64,000 nt of DNA from Pedobacter lusitanus. Lineage in GTDB: Bacteria; Bacteroidota; Bacteroidia; Sphingobacteriales; Sphingobacteriaceae. Of the stretch, positions 40,445-51,700 are shown in pieces. Made by a program: the position numbers and the translations under genes. Each line of letters opens with the position of its first letter. Within the stretch, counting starts at the first letter, position 1. The notes beneath the pieces are model-generated. The model was given only the letters and a program-made list of their open reading frames with translations, searched no databases and was not told where the DNA came from. The stretch is taken from NCBI RefSeq assembly GCF_040026395.1, contig NZ_CP157278.1:5270001-5334000 (forward strand), given 5' to 3'.

Positions 40445-41671
40445 TTATATTCTTGTTCCGTTTTTCCAGACTATAGCAGGTTTGATTTTTCCCTGATGAT
40501 AGAGGATTTCCCTGTAATCATTGCAGGGATAAGCCTGCATATCAGCGATCATTCCTTCAGTTAATATACCTCTGTCCTGGAGATTTAAGGCTTTTGCTGC
40601 CCTGAATGTCAGCCCGGCGAAAACTTCTGCTGTGCTCAGTTTTTCAGCTGCACTCATGACTGCTGCCTGCATGAGTAAATCTCCCATAGGAGCAGATCCA
40701 GGATTCCAGTCACTTGCGATAGCCAGACAAGCACCTGCATCCAGTATTTTTCTGGCCGGCGCATAATGCATCCCCAGTCCCAGAGAAGCACCGGGCAGTA
40801 CAACCGCTACGGTTTCACTGTCTTTCAGCAAAGCCGCTTCACGTTCAGTACTGGCTTCCAGGTGGTCTGCCGAAACAGCGCCAACTTCAACAGCTACTTC
40901 CAGACCGCTGGCTGTAAACTGATCTGCGTGTACAGTGATCTCAAAACCCATTGCTTTGGCTGCCTGTAAATACGGAACCGAAGCCGCACGGTCAAAGGCA
41001 CTTTCTTCAATGAAAATATCTACACGGTTAGCCAGTTTTTCTGCTTGAATCAAAGGCAGTAAATCTGCCAGAATATGATTCAGATATTCAGTAGCCGAAC
41101 CTTCAAAATCTTTAGGTAAAAGGTGAGCAGCCAGACAGGTTGGTATCAGATCAGCCTGAGTAGCTGAGGAAACTTTTTTAATGGCTCTCAGCATTTTCAG
41201 CTCATTTGGAACATCAAGCCCGTAACCACTTTTAATTTCGATCGTAGTCACACCATCTGCCAGATGCCGCTGCACTCTTTGTGCCAGCAGATCAACCAGT
41301 TTTGCTTCTTCTGCAGCACGGGTCTGGGTAACAGAGTCCCAGATACCGCCACCGCTTTTAGCAATTTCCAGATAGGTTTTACCCTGGATACGTAAACTGT
41401 AATCTTTTGCCCTGCTACCCGCAAAACAGATATGCGTATGACAGTCCACAAAACCAGGAAGCAAGACCTGTTCACCTTCCACTTTTTCTATTTCCAGTTC
41501 AGGATCAGCATGGCGTAAAGACTCAAAATCGCCGGTTGCCCTGATGATCCCGTCTTCAATAATTACTCCGCCATTGCGGATAATCTGCAGCTGACTGTCT
41601 TCTATAGCACCATTCAGTGCTAAACCTGACAAGGTCAGGATCTCACTGAATGGTCCGATTAGTTTTTTCAT
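40445..41671 (-). CDS. hutI: Imidazolonepropionase
   Basis: 408 residues. An amidohydrolase that opens the ring of 4-imidazolone-5-propionate. The metal motif FVDCHTHICFAGSRAKDY, the EIKSGYGL segment, ITVHADQF and ASDWNPGSAPMGDLLMQ are all present. It lies 15 bp downstream of hutU and 5 bp upstream of hutG, in one operon. Confidence 0.95.
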   Translation of the reverse strand: MKKLIGPFSEILTLSGLALNGAIEDSQLQIIRNGGVIIEDGIIRATGDFESLRHADPELEIEKVEGEQVLLPGFVDCHTHICFAGSRAKDYSLRIQGKTYLEIAKSGGGIWDSVTQTRAAEEAKLVDLLAQRVQRHLADGVTTIEIKSGYGLDVPNELKMLRAIKKVSSATQADLIPTCLAAHLLPKDFEGSATEYLNHILADLLPLIQAEKLANRVDIFIEESAFDRAASVPYLQAAKAMGFEITVHADQFTASGLEVAVEVGAVSADHLEASTEREAALLKDSETVAVVLPGASLGLGMHYAPARKILDAGACLAIASDWNPGSAPMGDLLMQAAVMSAAEKLSTAEVFAGLTFRAAKALNLQDRGILTEGMIADMQAYPCNDYREILYHQGKIKPAIVWKNGTRI

Positions 41672-41686
41672 ATATGATGCTTTAAA

Positions 41687-43360
41687 CTATCCTATTTTTA
41701 AGCCAAATTTTTCAGCCCATATTTCTGCCTGCTCATATCCTGCATCAGCATGACGGAATATACCCATTGCAGGGTCATTGTACAATACACGGCTGATGCA
41801 ATCTGCTGCACGTTCAGTTCCGTCTGCCAGTACAACCATACCCGCATGCTGCGAATAACCCATACCTACACCACCACCATGATGGAAAGAAACCCAGGTA
41901 GCACCACCCGAAGTATTAGACATCAGGTTTAATAACGGCCAGTCAGAAACAGCATCTGAACCATCTTTCATCGCTTCAGTTTCACGGTTTGGAGAAGCTA
42001 CAGAACCACAGTCCAGGTGATCACGGCCAATTACAATCGGGCCTTTAACCTTACCGCTTGCTACCAGTTCGTTGAAAATCAGACCTGCTTTTTCACGTTC
42101 GCCCATACCTAACCAGCAAATACGCGCCGGTAAGCCCTGGAAACTGATCTTATCCTGTGCTTTCTGCAGCCAGTTAATCAGGTGTGTATTTTCAGGGAAT
42201 GCTTCCATTAATGCACGGTCTGTTACATAAATATCTTCCGGATCACCTGATAAAGCTACCCATCTGAAAGGACCTTTACCTTCACAGAATAACGGTCTGA
42301 TATAAGCTGGTGTAAAACCAGGGAAATTGAAGGCATCTTTTTCTCCGCCCTGTCTGGCAAATTCCCTTAAGTTATTTCCATAGTCAAAAGTCACGGCACC
42401 CAGTTTTTGCAATTCCAGCATGAAACCTACATGACGGGCCATGCTGGCCAGTGAAAGTGCTTTATATTTTTCAGGATCACTTTTTCTTAAAGCAGCTGCT
42501 TCAGTTAAAGTTAAACCGTTTGGTACATAACCATTGATCGGGTCGTGTGCTGAAGTCTGGTCAGTCAGGATATCAGGAATTATACCATCAGCTGTTAAAC
42601 GCTCCAGTAAGTCTCCTGCATCCATAACGATTCCTATAGAAATGGCATCACCAGTGGCTTTAGCTTCATTTACCCATTTAATCGCTTCTTCATAAGAATG
42701 CGTAATACGGTCAATATATTGCGTGTCAACGCGTTTTTGTATTCTTGTTTCATCTACATCGGCACCTAAAAAGATAGCACCTGCCATGGTTGCTGCCAGT
42801 GGTTGTGCACCACCCATACCACCAATACCGGCACTTACAATCAGTTTACCTGTCAGGTTGTGTCCAAAATGCTGGCGTCCGCATTCTACAAATGTTTCAT
42901 AAGTACCCTGTAAGATTCCCTGCGTACCAATATAGATCCAGCTGCCTGCAGTCATCTGTCCGTACATCATCAAGCCTTTGCTGCGCAAATCGTTGAAGTG
43001 TTCCCAGTTAGCCCATGCAGGTACCAGGTTACTGTTGGCAATCAGCACACGCGGTGCCTGAGGATGACTGCGGATAATACCCACAGGTTTTCCTGACTGT
43101 ACCAGTAAAGAATGATTTTCATCTAATTCCAATAAGATTTCGATGATTTTACGTAAAGATTCAGGGTTACGTGCAGCCTGGCCAATACCGCCATAAACTA
43201 CCAGTTCTTCCGGGTTTTCTGCTACTTCACCATCCAGGTTATTTAAAAGCATACGTAATACAGATTCTGTTTGCCAGCTTTTAGCATGCAGTGTAGTGCC
43301 TGTTGGTGCTTTGTAAAAAGGATGTTTAGCGTAGGTGTTAATAAATTCTGAAGTCGTCAT
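41687..43360 (-). CDS. hutU: Urocanate hydratase
   Basis: 557 residues from the ATG at 43360 ([16 protein letters not shown]). The 13 codons further upstream are rejected because they lie in hutH coding sequence. Key regions are [25 protein letters not shown] and [20 protein letters not shown] with the catalytic Cys, plus the glycine-rich [17 protein letters not shown]. It uses bound NAD+ as an electrophile to hydrate urocanate. It overlaps the end of hutH by 23 bp. Confidence 0.95.
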   Translation of the reverse strand: MTTSEFINTYAKHPFYKAPTGTTLHAKSWQTESVLRMLLNNLDGEVAENPEELVVYGGIGQAARNPESLRKIIEILLELDENHSLLVQSGKPVGIIRSHPQAPRVLIANSNLVPAWANWEHFNDLRSKGLMMYGQMTAGSWIYIGTQGILQGTYETFVECGRQHFGHNLTGKLIVSAGIGGMGGAQPLAATMAGAIFLGADVDETRIQKRVDTQYIDRITHSYEEAIKWVNEAKATGDAISIGIVMDAGDLLERLTADGIIPDILTDQTSAHDPINGYVPNGLTLTEAAALRKSDPEKYKALSLASMARHVGFMLELQKLGAVTFDYGNNLREFARQGGEKDAFNFPGFTPAYIRPLFCEGKGPFRWVALSGDPEDIYVTDRALMEAFPENTHLINWLQKAQDKISFQGLPARICWLGMGEREKAGLIFNELVASGKVKGPIVIGRDHLDCGSVASPNRETEAMKDGSDAVSDWPLLNLMSNTSGGATWVSFHHGGGVGMGYSQHAGMVVLADGTERAADCISRVLYNDPAMGIFRHADAGYEQAEIWAEKFGLKIG

Positions 43361-44900
43361 CGTTGAATAGGTTAATGTGGTTAGAAATAGCAGTTTCATT
43401 AGCAGTTTGCAATAATGAACCGTTGGTTATCAAATGATGTAATTGATTAATATCGTCTGCGAACAGGCGGTCTTCTTTAATATAAGGCACATGTTTTCTG
43501 ATTAAGTCGTGACAGGCCTCAATGACAGGAGTTGATTTTAAAGGACGTCTGAATTCCATAGCCTGTGAAGCATATAAAAGCTCAATGGCCTGAATAAATT
43601 CAAGGTTATCAATTACCTGGTGTAATTTTCTTCCACTGATAGAACCCATAGAAACATGGTCTTCCTGACCCAGAGAAGTAGGTACACTATCGGCACTTGC
43701 CGGGAAACATAAAGTTTTGTTTTCTGTTACCAGTGCTGCAGTGGTATACTGAGGAATCATCAGCCCTGAGTTTAATCCTGCATCAGCAATTAAAAGCTTA
43801 GGTAAATCATATTTACCTTCGTTCATCAGGTAGCAGCGGCGATCAGCAATATTTCCTAATTCTGCGGCTGCAACAGTAGCATAGTCAAGAACCATAGCTA
43901 AAGGCTGTCCGTGGAAGTTTCCACCGCTGATTGTATCTTCAGCATTAAAAATAACCGGGTTATCCGTTACTGAATTCAGCTCAATTTCTGTAAGTTCTTT
44001 TAAATGTAACCAGGCATTACGGGAAGCCCCGTGTACCTGTGGCATGCAGCGGATAGAATAAGGATCCTGTACACGGCTGCAGTTAATATGCGAGGTGCCA
44101 ATGGCTGATCCTTCCAGTATGGCTGATAAGCGATGAGCTACCAGTTTGGTACCTTTATATGGTCTTAAGTTATGTAAACGTTCATCAAACGGACGGGTAG
44201 AGCCGGTTAATCCTTCCAGAGACATGGCTCCGCTGATATCAGCCAGATCCAGTGCGTCGCTTAAACGCTGTACGGCTTTAACTGCAAAAGCAAGAATAAA
44301 CTGGGTACCGTTAATCAGGGCTAATCCTTCTTTCGGACCTAGTACTATAGGTTTTAAACCATAAGTTTCCAGCATTTCTGCTGCAGGAACCTTCACACCT
44401 TTGATAAATACTTCACCTAAACCAATTAATGGCAGGAAAAGGTGAGACAGGGGAGCAAGGTCACCGGAAGCACCTACAGAACCTTTTTCAGGAACAAAAG
44501 GAATGATATCATTATCGATATGCCAGATAATACGATCCAGTGTTTGCGGAGCAATACCTGAAAATCCTTTTGCCAGTGCCTGAACTTTGGTAATCATCAT
44601 GATTTTGGCAATTTCCAAAGGAATTGGTTTGCCTACGCCTACACTGTGGCTTTTAAGAATATTACTTTGCAGCAGTGAAGTGTCTTTTTCTGAAATATGG
44701 GTATCGCATAAAGGTCCGAATCCGGTATTGACTCCATAAACAGGTTTCTGACTGCGGACAATTTTTTGAACTTCGTCAAATGAAGATTGAATATTAGCTG
44801 CTGCCTGAGGATTGATCTGACCTTTTGTTTTACCTGCTGCAATAGCAAGACAGATTCCACTGGTCAGATGATCAGTTCCGTAAAAAAATGAGTTATGCAT
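43338..44900 (-). CDS. hutH: Histidine ammonia-lyase
   Basis: 520 residues. Deaminates histidine to urocanate. The MIO prosthetic group forms from the Ala144-Ser145-Gly146 in [26 protein letters not shown] (residues 55-66), the SHSVGVG loop and VTDNPVIF are typical. The start overlaps the marR stop by 8 bp and its end overlaps hutU, so the operon is translationally coupled throughout. Confidence 0.95.
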   Translation of the reverse strand: MHNSFFYGTDHLTSGICLAIAAGKTKGQINPQAAANIQSSFDEVQKIVRSQKPVYGVNTGFGPLCDTHISEKDTSLLQSNILKSHSVGVGKPIPLEIAKIMMITKVQALAKGFSGIAPQTLDRIIWHIDNDIIPFVPEKGSVGASGDLAPLSHLFLPLIGLGEVFIKGVKVPAAEMLETYGLKPIVLGPKEGLALINGTQFILAFAVKAVQRLSDALDLADISGAMSLEGLTGSTRPFDERLHNLRPYKGTKLVAHRLSAILEGSAIGTSHINCSRVQDPYSIRCMPQVHGASRNAWLHLKELTEIELNSVTDNPVIFNAEDTISGGNFHGQPLAMVLDYATVAAAELGNIADRRCYLMNEGKYDLPKLLIADAGLNSGLMIPQYTTAALVTENKTLCFPASADSVPTSLGQEDHVSMGSISGRKLHQVIDNLEFIQAIELLYASQAMEFRRPLKSTPVIEACHDLIRKHVPYIKEDRLFADDINQLHHLITNGSLLQTANETAISNHINLFNDDDFRIY

Positions 44901-45402
44901 TTGATTGAGATTTAACAGGGTGATGTATTTTATTTTGAATGTTTTTAACGATATCTACTGATTTGAAAGCTGCTTCCAGTTTAGTCAGTGTATCTAATAT
45001 GGCGCTGCCTTCAGGACTGCCGCCTGCAACTTCTTCCATAGTGGCTGTGATGGCATCCCAGACTGGTAAAATCCGCTCCAAAAGTGCGTTACCTTCATCG
45101 CTCAGGGTAACCAGTTGTTTACGGGCATCATCAGGACTGGTTGTGCTGATAACCAATCCTTTGTTTTTTAGATTCGTAACCAGTTGACTGGCTGCAGGAT
45201 GCGAAACTTCGATCTGCTCACATAATTCCTGAATGGTCAGTGTTTTGTTTTCAGAAAGTAAATAAAACACCGGAAACCAGGTGGTCTCAAATACGATGCC
45301 TTCGGCACGGTAAGACTTATTAATTTCTGAGAGAAAGAGTTCACTCAACCGTTTTAACCGGCTGCCTAAAACCAAATATCCTAATGACTGATAGTAATTC
45401 AT
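44893..45402 (-). CDS. MarR family regulator of the hut operon
   Basis: 169 residues with a winged helix (LTIQELCEQIEVSHPAASQLVTNL, KGLVISTTSPDDARKQLVTLSDEG). It is the first gene of marR-hutH-hutU-hutI-hutG. Its start lies 17 bp from a 24-bp palindrome, so it very likely represses its own operon and responds to histidine or urocanate. The ligand is inferred from the context only. Confidence 0.87.
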   Translation of the reverse strand: MNYYQSLGYLVLGSRLKRLSELFLSEINKSYRAEGIVFETTWFPVFYLLSENKTLTIQELCEQIEVSHPAASQLVTNLKNKGLVISTTSPDDARKQLVTLSDEGNALLERILPVWDAITATMEEVAGGSPEGSAILDTLTKLEAAFKSVDIVKNIQNKIHHPVKSQSNA

Positions 45403-45410
45403 GTCTAAAT

Positions 45411-45443
45411 ATATAAGTAATTATATAAGTACTTATATAATTT
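45411..45443. promoter_or_regulatory. Palindromic operator candidate of the hut operon
   Basis: A 24-bp perfect palindrome at 45420-45443 (half-site AATTATATAAGT) with an extra half-site TATATAAGTA at 45411-45420. It begins just 8 bp upstream of the marR start (17 bp for the main palindrome). This arrangement fits autorepression by MarR. Confidence 0.72.
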
Positions 45444-45511
45444 GTGTAAAATAATTTTTACCTGATTATTAAACGGTGTTTACGGGATAGCTGAAAGTAA
45501 TTTTAACAGGC

Positions 45512-45586
45512 GTTTGAGATCGGGGTTGGTATAGGGTTGGTATACCCCGGGGGTATACCAACCCTATACCAACCCCGATCTCAAAC
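45512..45586. repeat. 37-bp perfect inverted repeat between the hut operon and PAP2 gene
   Basis: Left arm 45512-45548, central G at 45549, right arm 45550-45586, with no mismatch. Within each arm the short unit GGTTGGTATA is nearly repeated. There is no T-tract on either side, so it is a poor terminator. It may be a cruciform or RNA hairpin, or an interspersed palindromic element. The rest of 45403-45717 contains the operator above and the leader repeat below. Confidence 0.85.
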
Positions 45587-45671
45587 ATACCGCTGAGTTA
45601 TTCAGCCATTTCCGGCAATCTTTGTTGAATAAATGAGAAAATACCAGTAGCTACAAATTTCCTCCAGTATT

Positions 45672-45716
45672 CAATCCTTTCTTTGCTTTACATCTATAAG
45701 CATAAAGAAAGGATTG
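45672..45716. repeat. Inverted repeat in the leader of the PAP2-efflux operon
   Basis: CAATCCTTTCTTT (45672-45684) pairs perfectly with AAAGAAAGGATTG (45704-45716), with a 19-nt loop that can partly pair. The right arm ends one base before the ATG at 45718, so an RNA hairpin would sit on the translation start. Confidence 0.6.
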
Positions 45717-45717
45717 C

Positions 45718-46500
45718 ATGAGATTTTTCAGTTTGATATTAGCGGTATGTTTACCCGGAATAGTATTCGCCCAGCAGGCAGATACTTTAAAAAGAGATTC
45801 AGTTCAGCAGGGTACCAAAGTATCCATGATGAAAACCCGTGGGTTGAATCCTCCACAGCTTAAATCATTTATAGTTCCTGCGGTTTTAATTAGTTATGGT
45901 CTGGTTTCTTTAGGGAATAATGCCATCAGAAGACTGGATTTCAGTACGCAGGCTGAGTTACAGGAAGACCATCCGACATTTGCGCTGAAAGCAGATAATT
46001 ATCTGCAGTTTGCACCCGGGGTTGCATTTTATGCACTTAATCTGGCAGGAGTGAAAAGTAAACACGGAATTGCAGATGGTACAGCAATTTATGTACTGGC
46101 CGAGGCTATTATGTCTGGTTCTACTTTTAGTGTTAAACATATAGTTGGCCGCAGTCGCCCTAATGGTTCAGATAATTACTCATTTCCGTCCGGACATACA
46201 GCCAATGCATTTGCAGCAGCCGAGTTTTTAAACCAGGAATACCGGGATGTTTCACCCTGGATTGGCTATGCCGGCTATACTGTAGCCACAGCAACAGGTG
46301 TTTTAAGAATGTATAATAACAAACACTGGCTCAGTGATGTGGTTGCGGGTGCAGGATTTGGTATCGCTTCAACTAAACTGGCTTATCTGATTTACCCGCA
46401 TCTGAAAAAACTGGTAATGGGTAAACAGACAGTAAAGTATTCTCTTGTACCTCTATATCAGCAAAAAGCAGCGGGGCTTTCATTCAGTGGAACATTTTAG
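45718..46500 (+). CDS. PAP2 family phosphatase
   Basis: 260 residues, signal peptide MRFFSLILAVCLPGIVFAQQ. The phosphatase signature is complete: KHIVGRSRP (KxxxxxxRP), FPSGHTANAFA (PSGH) and RMYNNKHWLSDVVAG (RxxxxxHxxxD). The enzymes dephosphorylate lipid phosphates such as undecaprenyl pyrophosphate or lipid A. Its end overlaps the next gene by 14 bp, so it appears to be translationally coupled to an RND efflux set, which is uncommon. Its role there is unknown. Confidence 0.88.
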   Translation: MRFFSLILAVCLPGIVFAQQADTLKRDSVQQGTKVSMMKTRGLNPPQLKSFIVPAVLISYGLVSLGNNAIRRLDFSTQAELQEDHPTFALKADNYLQFAPGVAFYALNLAGVKSKHGIADGTAIYVLAEAIMSGSTFSVKHIVGRSRPNGSDNYSFPSGHTANAFAAAEFLNQEYRDVSPWIGYAGYTVATATGVLRMYNNKHWLSDVVAGAGFGIASTKLAYLIYPHLKKLVMGKQTVKYSLVPLYQQKAAGLSFSGTF

Positions 46501-47737
46501 AAAATATATCCTGATTCTGGTAATCACCGGTTTTGGACTGTGTCCGGTAAGAGCACAGCAACCGGAGAGAAATCTTGGTTATTTTTATGACGAGGCTGTT
46601 AAACGCAGTCCGTTGTTAAAGGATTATCAAAATCAGTTGCAGTCAAATAAAATAGATAGTATGCGCGTAAAGGCAGGTTATCTTCCCCAGGTTACCGGAG
46701 TTGCCAACGGACTGTATGCTCCGGTAATTAATGGATATGGCTTTGACGAAGTGCTAACCAATGGAAAGGCTCTGGAAGCAGTTTTGAATGTAAATTATAG
46801 TCTTGCCAGTAAAAAGAATATCAATAATCAGCTGGAGAGTATACACCTGCAGTCTGATTCTATCCGTTTTGCCACGGGCCTGTCTGTACTTGATTTGCAA
46901 AAAACAGTTACCGATCAGTATATCACAGCCTTTGCCAGTCAGCAGCAGGCTGTGTTTAATTATGAGGTTTATGAATTGCTGCGCAAAGAAGAAACTGTAC
47001 TTAAAAAACTCACCAGGGCCAATGTTTACAAACAGGTAGACTACCTGGCTTTTCTGGTTACTTTTCAGCAGCAGCAATTGCAATGGAAACAGGCAGAGCT
47101 TCAACTGAAAAATGATTATGCTGCTTTAAATTATTTAACGGGTATTGCTGATACCACCAGACACCAGTTAGCAGAACCAGCGATCGAACCTGCATTTTTA
47201 AGTTCGGAGAGTGGTTTTTTTGATCAGAAGTTTGGAATTGACAGTTTAAAACTGATCAATCAGAAAAAAGCGGTTGATTTCAATTATAAACCTAAAGCGA
47301 GTGTATACGCTAATGGTGGTTACAATTCTTCTTTCGCCTTTCAGCCTTACCGGAACTTTGGTACGAGTGCAGGTTTTACTGTCTCAGTGCCCATTTTTGA
47401 TGGGCATCAGCGGAAAATGCAATACAATAAACTCTCCATTGCACAAAAAACGGTCAATGCTTATAAAGAGTTTTTCAGGAATCAGCATACGCAACAGCTT
47501 AATTTGCTCAGGCAGCAGATCACAGATCAGGCAGGATTATATAAGCAGGTTTCAGAACAGATCAAATTTACCAAAAGCCTGATCCAGGCAGACAGCAGAT
47601 TATTACAGACGGGGGATATCAGGATAGCTGATTTTGTGATTGCGATTAACAATTATCTGGCTGTACAGAATCTGTTGAGACAAACTAATATAACCCGTTT
47701 AAAATTGGTAAATCAGCTGAATTACTGGAACCGGTAA
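46487..47737 (+). CDS. TolC-type outer membrane efflux protein
   Basis: 417 residues from a GTG start at 46487, giving the signal VEHFRKYILILVITGFGLCPVRAQ. It then shows TolC-like tandem helical hairpins and strands: NLGYFYDEAVKRSPLLKDYQNQLQSN near the start, GTSAGFTVSVPIFDG in the second half and DFVIAINNYLAVQNLLRQTN near the end. It forms the outer membrane duct for the pump below. It overlaps the PAP2 gene by 14 bp. Confidence 0.88.
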   Translation: MEHFRKYILILVITGFGLCPVRAQQPERNLGYFYDEAVKRSPLLKDYQNQLQSNKIDSMRVKAGYLPQVTGVANGLYAPVINGYGFDEVLTNGKALEAVLNVNYSLASKKNINNQLESIHLQSDSIRFATGLSVLDLQKTVTDQYITAFASQQQAVFNYEVYELLRKEETVLKKLTRANVYKQVDYLAFLVTFQQQQLQWKQAELQLKNDYAALNYLTGIADTTRHQLAEPAIEPAFLSSESGFFDQKFGIDSLKLINQKKAVDFNYKPKASVYANGGYNSSFAFQPYRNFGTSAGFTVSVPIFDGHQRKMQYNKLSIAQKTVNAYKEFFRNQHTQQLNLLRQQITDQAGLYKQVSEQIKFTKSLIQADSRLLQTGDIRIADFVIAINNYLAVQNLLRQTNITRLKLVNQLNYWNR

Positions 47738-47781
47738 AGAAATCAGAATTCGGCAATACAGGAGTTTTAAAAATATACCTA

Positions 47782-48708
47782 ATGAAAAAGATACTGATTA
47801 ACGTTTTACTCATCGCTTTAACCGGGAGCTTCCTGGTTTCCTGTCAGCATAGTACACAGCCGGCAGAAGAAGAAACTGTGAGCCCGGAAACACCGGTACA
47901 GGTAGTGACTATCGCTAATGCCGGGCTGAGTGAGGATGTTATCCTGAATGCTACTTCAACCTATCTGGAAAAGAGCTTTGTAAAAGCGAATACCAATGGT
48001 TATCTGCAAAGTTCGGCTATACAGCCGGGGACAGTGGTCAGCAGTAACCAGGTCCTATTTAAGATCATGACTAAAGAAGCACGGGCAATAGGTAATTCGA
48101 TTAATCAGCTTGATCCCGGATTTAAGTTCTCAGGAATTTCTACTATCCGTGCAGAAAAAAGTGGTTATGTCATACAGGTTAATCATCAGAAAGGAGATTA
48201 TGTACAGGATGGCGAAGCTCTGGCTACGCTCATCAATCAGTCGAGCCTGGTATTTCTGCTGGATTTACCTTATGAAATGCGTGGGGTTCTCCTTCAGCAT
48301 AAAACACTGGAACTTACATTGCCTGATGGAGAAAAACTGAAAGGTGAAGTAACATCGGCTCTGCCTGCAGTAGATTCTTTAGCACAGACACAGCGCATGA
48401 TCATTAAAGTAAATGCTACGCATCCGATCCCTGAAAACCTGATTGCAAAGGTAAAAGTGGTTAAATCTGCTGTTTCGAATGTACAGGTATTGCCTAAATC
48501 GGCTGTGCTGACTAATGAAACTGAAGATGAATTCTGGGTTATGAAAATGATTAATGACTCTACAGCAGTGAAAACGGTGGTGAAAAAAGGTATGGAAGAC
48601 GGGAAATCAATTCAGATTGTATCACCGGTTTTTTCAGCAAAGGACCGGCTGATTACTATAGGAAACTACGGACTGGCAGACACGGCGAAAGTTAAAATCA
48701 CTAAATGA
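47782..48708 (+). CDS. RND efflux periplasmic adaptor lipoprotein
   Basis: 308 residues. Lipoprotein signal MKKILINVLLIALTGSFLVSC, then the adaptor features: FVKANTNGYLQSSAIQPGTVVSSNQVLFKI and the second lipoyl half IRAEKSGYVIQVNHQKGDYVQDGEALATL, followed by VFLLDLPYEMRGV and the membrane-proximal part. It appears to lack a long coiled-coil hairpin, as in short adaptors of this group. It lies 44 bp after the outer membrane factor and 1 bp before the pump. Confidence 0.86.
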   Translation: MKKILINVLLIALTGSFLVSCQHSTQPAEEETVSPETPVQVVTIANAGLSEDVILNATSTYLEKSFVKANTNGYLQSSAIQPGTVVSSNQVLFKIMTKEARAIGNSINQLDPGFKFSGISTIRAEKSGYVIQVNHQKGDYVQDGEALATLINQSSLVFLLDLPYEMRGVLLQHKTLELTLPDGEKLKGEVTSALPAVDSLAQTQRMIIKVNATHPIPENLIAKVKVVKSAVSNVQVLPKSAVLTNETEDEFWVMKMINDSTAVKTVVKKGMEDGKSIQIVSPVFSAKDRLITIGNYGLADTAKVKITK

Positions 48709-48709
48709 T

Positions 48710-51700
48710 ATGAAGAACTTTTTTATTTCGCATAAGAATCCGCTCGTTGTCGTGCTGATCCTTATCCTGGCAGGAGGATTGTTCTCCTATCAGCACTTAA
48801 AGACTTCATTGTTTCCGGAGATTACTTTTCCTAAAATAAAGATTATTGCTGACGCTGAATTGCAGCCGGTAAATCAGATGATGATTACGGTAACCAGGCC
48901 GCTGGAAAATGCAGTTAAACAAGTGCCGGATTTGCACCTGATCAGAAGTACAACCAGCAGAGGAAGTTGCGAGATCTCTGCTTATATGAACTGGAATGCA
49001 GATATTGATTTAAGTCAGCAAAGAATTGAATCTCAGATAGAGAAGATCAGAAATAGCCTGCCGCCCGGAGTAAATCTTTCGGTAGAAAAAATGAATCCTT
49101 CTATTCTTCCGGTGAGTGGTTATACGCTGGAAAGTCATACACAGTCTCCTATAGCTTTAAAAAAACTGGCTACTTATACCATCAAACCATTTTTATCACA
49201 GGTGGACGGAGTCTCTGAAATCAGGGTGATCGGTGGAAAGGATAAGGAGTACTGGATTCAGCTGGACCGGCAAAAGATGAGTGCTTTGTCTGTCAGTCCT
49301 GATCTGCTGAATACTGTTTTAACGCAGACAAATTTTATAAAGTCGAACGGATATTTATCAGATTATAACTATCTGTATTTATCCATTACCGATGCAACGC
49401 TTAAAACAAAAACAGATCTTGAAAATCTGATTATCAGTAAAAAAAACAACAGGATTGTCCGTGTAAAAGATATAGGAGAGGTTAAGATACAGGAAGGGGT
49501 AGCTTATACACGGATCAACGCAAATGGTAAAGATGCAATCCTGGTAGCAGTAATTAAACAGCCTAATGCCAATCTGGTTGATTTATCTACTCAGATGCAG
49601 GAGAAAATCATTGAGCTTAGAAAAATACTGCCTGCAGGGGTGACGATTAAACCTTATTATCAGCAGGCAGATTTTGTAGAAGCATCAGTGAGAAGTGTGA
49701 GTGATAGTTTACTGATCGGGCTTGCTCTGGCAATTATTGTGGCAATTATCTTTTTGCGTTCTGTGAAAGCAAGTGCAACGATACTGATCACGATTCCCAT
49801 TACCCTGTGCTTAACAGTGATTGTACTGTATGGGATAGGGTATTCGCTGAATATTATGACTCTGGGTGCTATTGCGGCAGCTATAGGGCTGATTATTGAT
49901 GATGCAATTGTAGTGGTTGAGCAGATTCACCGTACCCATGAGGAGCATCCGGAAGAGCCTACCGTTAACCTGCTTAAAAAAGCTATAGATTATCTGTTTC
50001 CGGCTATGCTGGGATCTTCGGTCAGTACAATTGTAATTTTTGTTCCCTTTGTGCTGATGACCGGCGTTGCAGGATCTTATTTCCAGGTGATGACCAATAC
50101 GATGATTATTACCCTGGTCTGTTCGTTTTTTGTAACCTGGATTGGTTTACCGGTAGTGTATTTACTGCTAACCAAAGACTCTTCGTCGAATTCGGTGAAA
50201 GCTGCGGTACACCAGGTGCATCAGCAGAACTGGGTTTATTATTTTATTAAAAAGCCCTGGATCAGTTATCTTGCTATGGCTGTTTTAGCAGTTATTATCT
50301 TTTTCATTCTGCCCCGGCTGGAAACTGGATTTTTACCGGAAATGGATGAGGGGAGTGTCGTAGTTGATTATACCTCTCCTCCGGGTACTTCTTTGCAGGA
50401 GACAGACAGAATGCTGCGCGAGGTAGAGAAACTAATTGTTAAAATACCGGAAGTGCAGACTTATTCGCGCAGGACAGGTACACAAATGGGTTTTTTTATA
50501 ACTGAACCTAATACCGGAGATTATCTGATCCAGCTAAAGGCAGATAGAAAGAGGAGCACTGATGAGGTGATCAGTGATATCCGGTCTAAAATACAGGCCT
50601 CTCAGCCAGCTTTGGTCATTGATTTTGGACAGGTGATAGGAGATATGTTGGGTGATTTAATGAGTTCTACTCAACCTATTGAGGTTAAGATATTTGGAAA
50701 TGAGCAGGATAAACTGAAAGAACTCTCCAAACAGGTAGCTGAACTGACGGGGAAAGTGACCGGAACTGCGGATGTATTTAACGGGATTGTAATTGCCGGC
50801 CCATCTATAAATATACAGCCTGATTTTGCGCTGCTTTCACAATATGGAATCACACCTGGAGATTTTCAGTTTCAGGTCCAAAATGCCTTACAGGGAAATG
50901 TAATTGGTAATATATATGATCAGCAGCAGCTTACGCCAATCCGGATGATTTATCCGGGAAGCAGGCAGTTTGGTGTGACTGATATCAGTAAACTTCAGCT
51001 GTTTTTACCAGGAGGCGGGGTAGTACCTATTGAACATCTTGCTCAGGTGAATATTAAAGCGGGGGATGCAGAAATCAAGCGGGAAAATCTGCAGTCAATT
51101 GGCGTAGTCACTGCAAGGCTGGAGTCCAGAGATCTGGGAAGTGTAATGGCTGATATTCAGAAAGAAATTAGTGCGAAAATCAATTTACCTGCAGGTTATC
51201 ATATTGAATACGGCGGTGCTTATGCAGAGCAGCAGCAATCTTTTAAAGAGCTTTTAACTATCCTGATTGCTTCAAGTTTACTGGTATTCTCAGTGATTCT
51301 GTTTCTTTTTAAAGATTTTAAAATTGCATTTATTATCCTGACTATCTCTCTGCTGGGTATTTCGGGAAGTTACCTGGCTTTATATTTAACCCATACTCCA
51401 TTAAATGTGGGTAGTTATACCGGTCTGATTATGATTGTAGGGATTATTGGAGAGAATGCCATTTTTACCTTTCTGCAGTTTAAAGAGTCTTTACTGGATA
51501 AAACTGTGGATGAGGCAATTGTTTATTCTATATCTACCAGATTAAGACCTAAACTGATGACTGCTCTGGGAGCTATTATAGCCTTGCTGCCTCTGGCTTT
51601 GGGAATTGGTGCCGGTGCGCAGATGCATCAGCCTTTAGCGATAGCCGTAATTGGTGGTTTTATCATTGCTCTGCCTTTACTGCTGATTATTTTACCAAGT

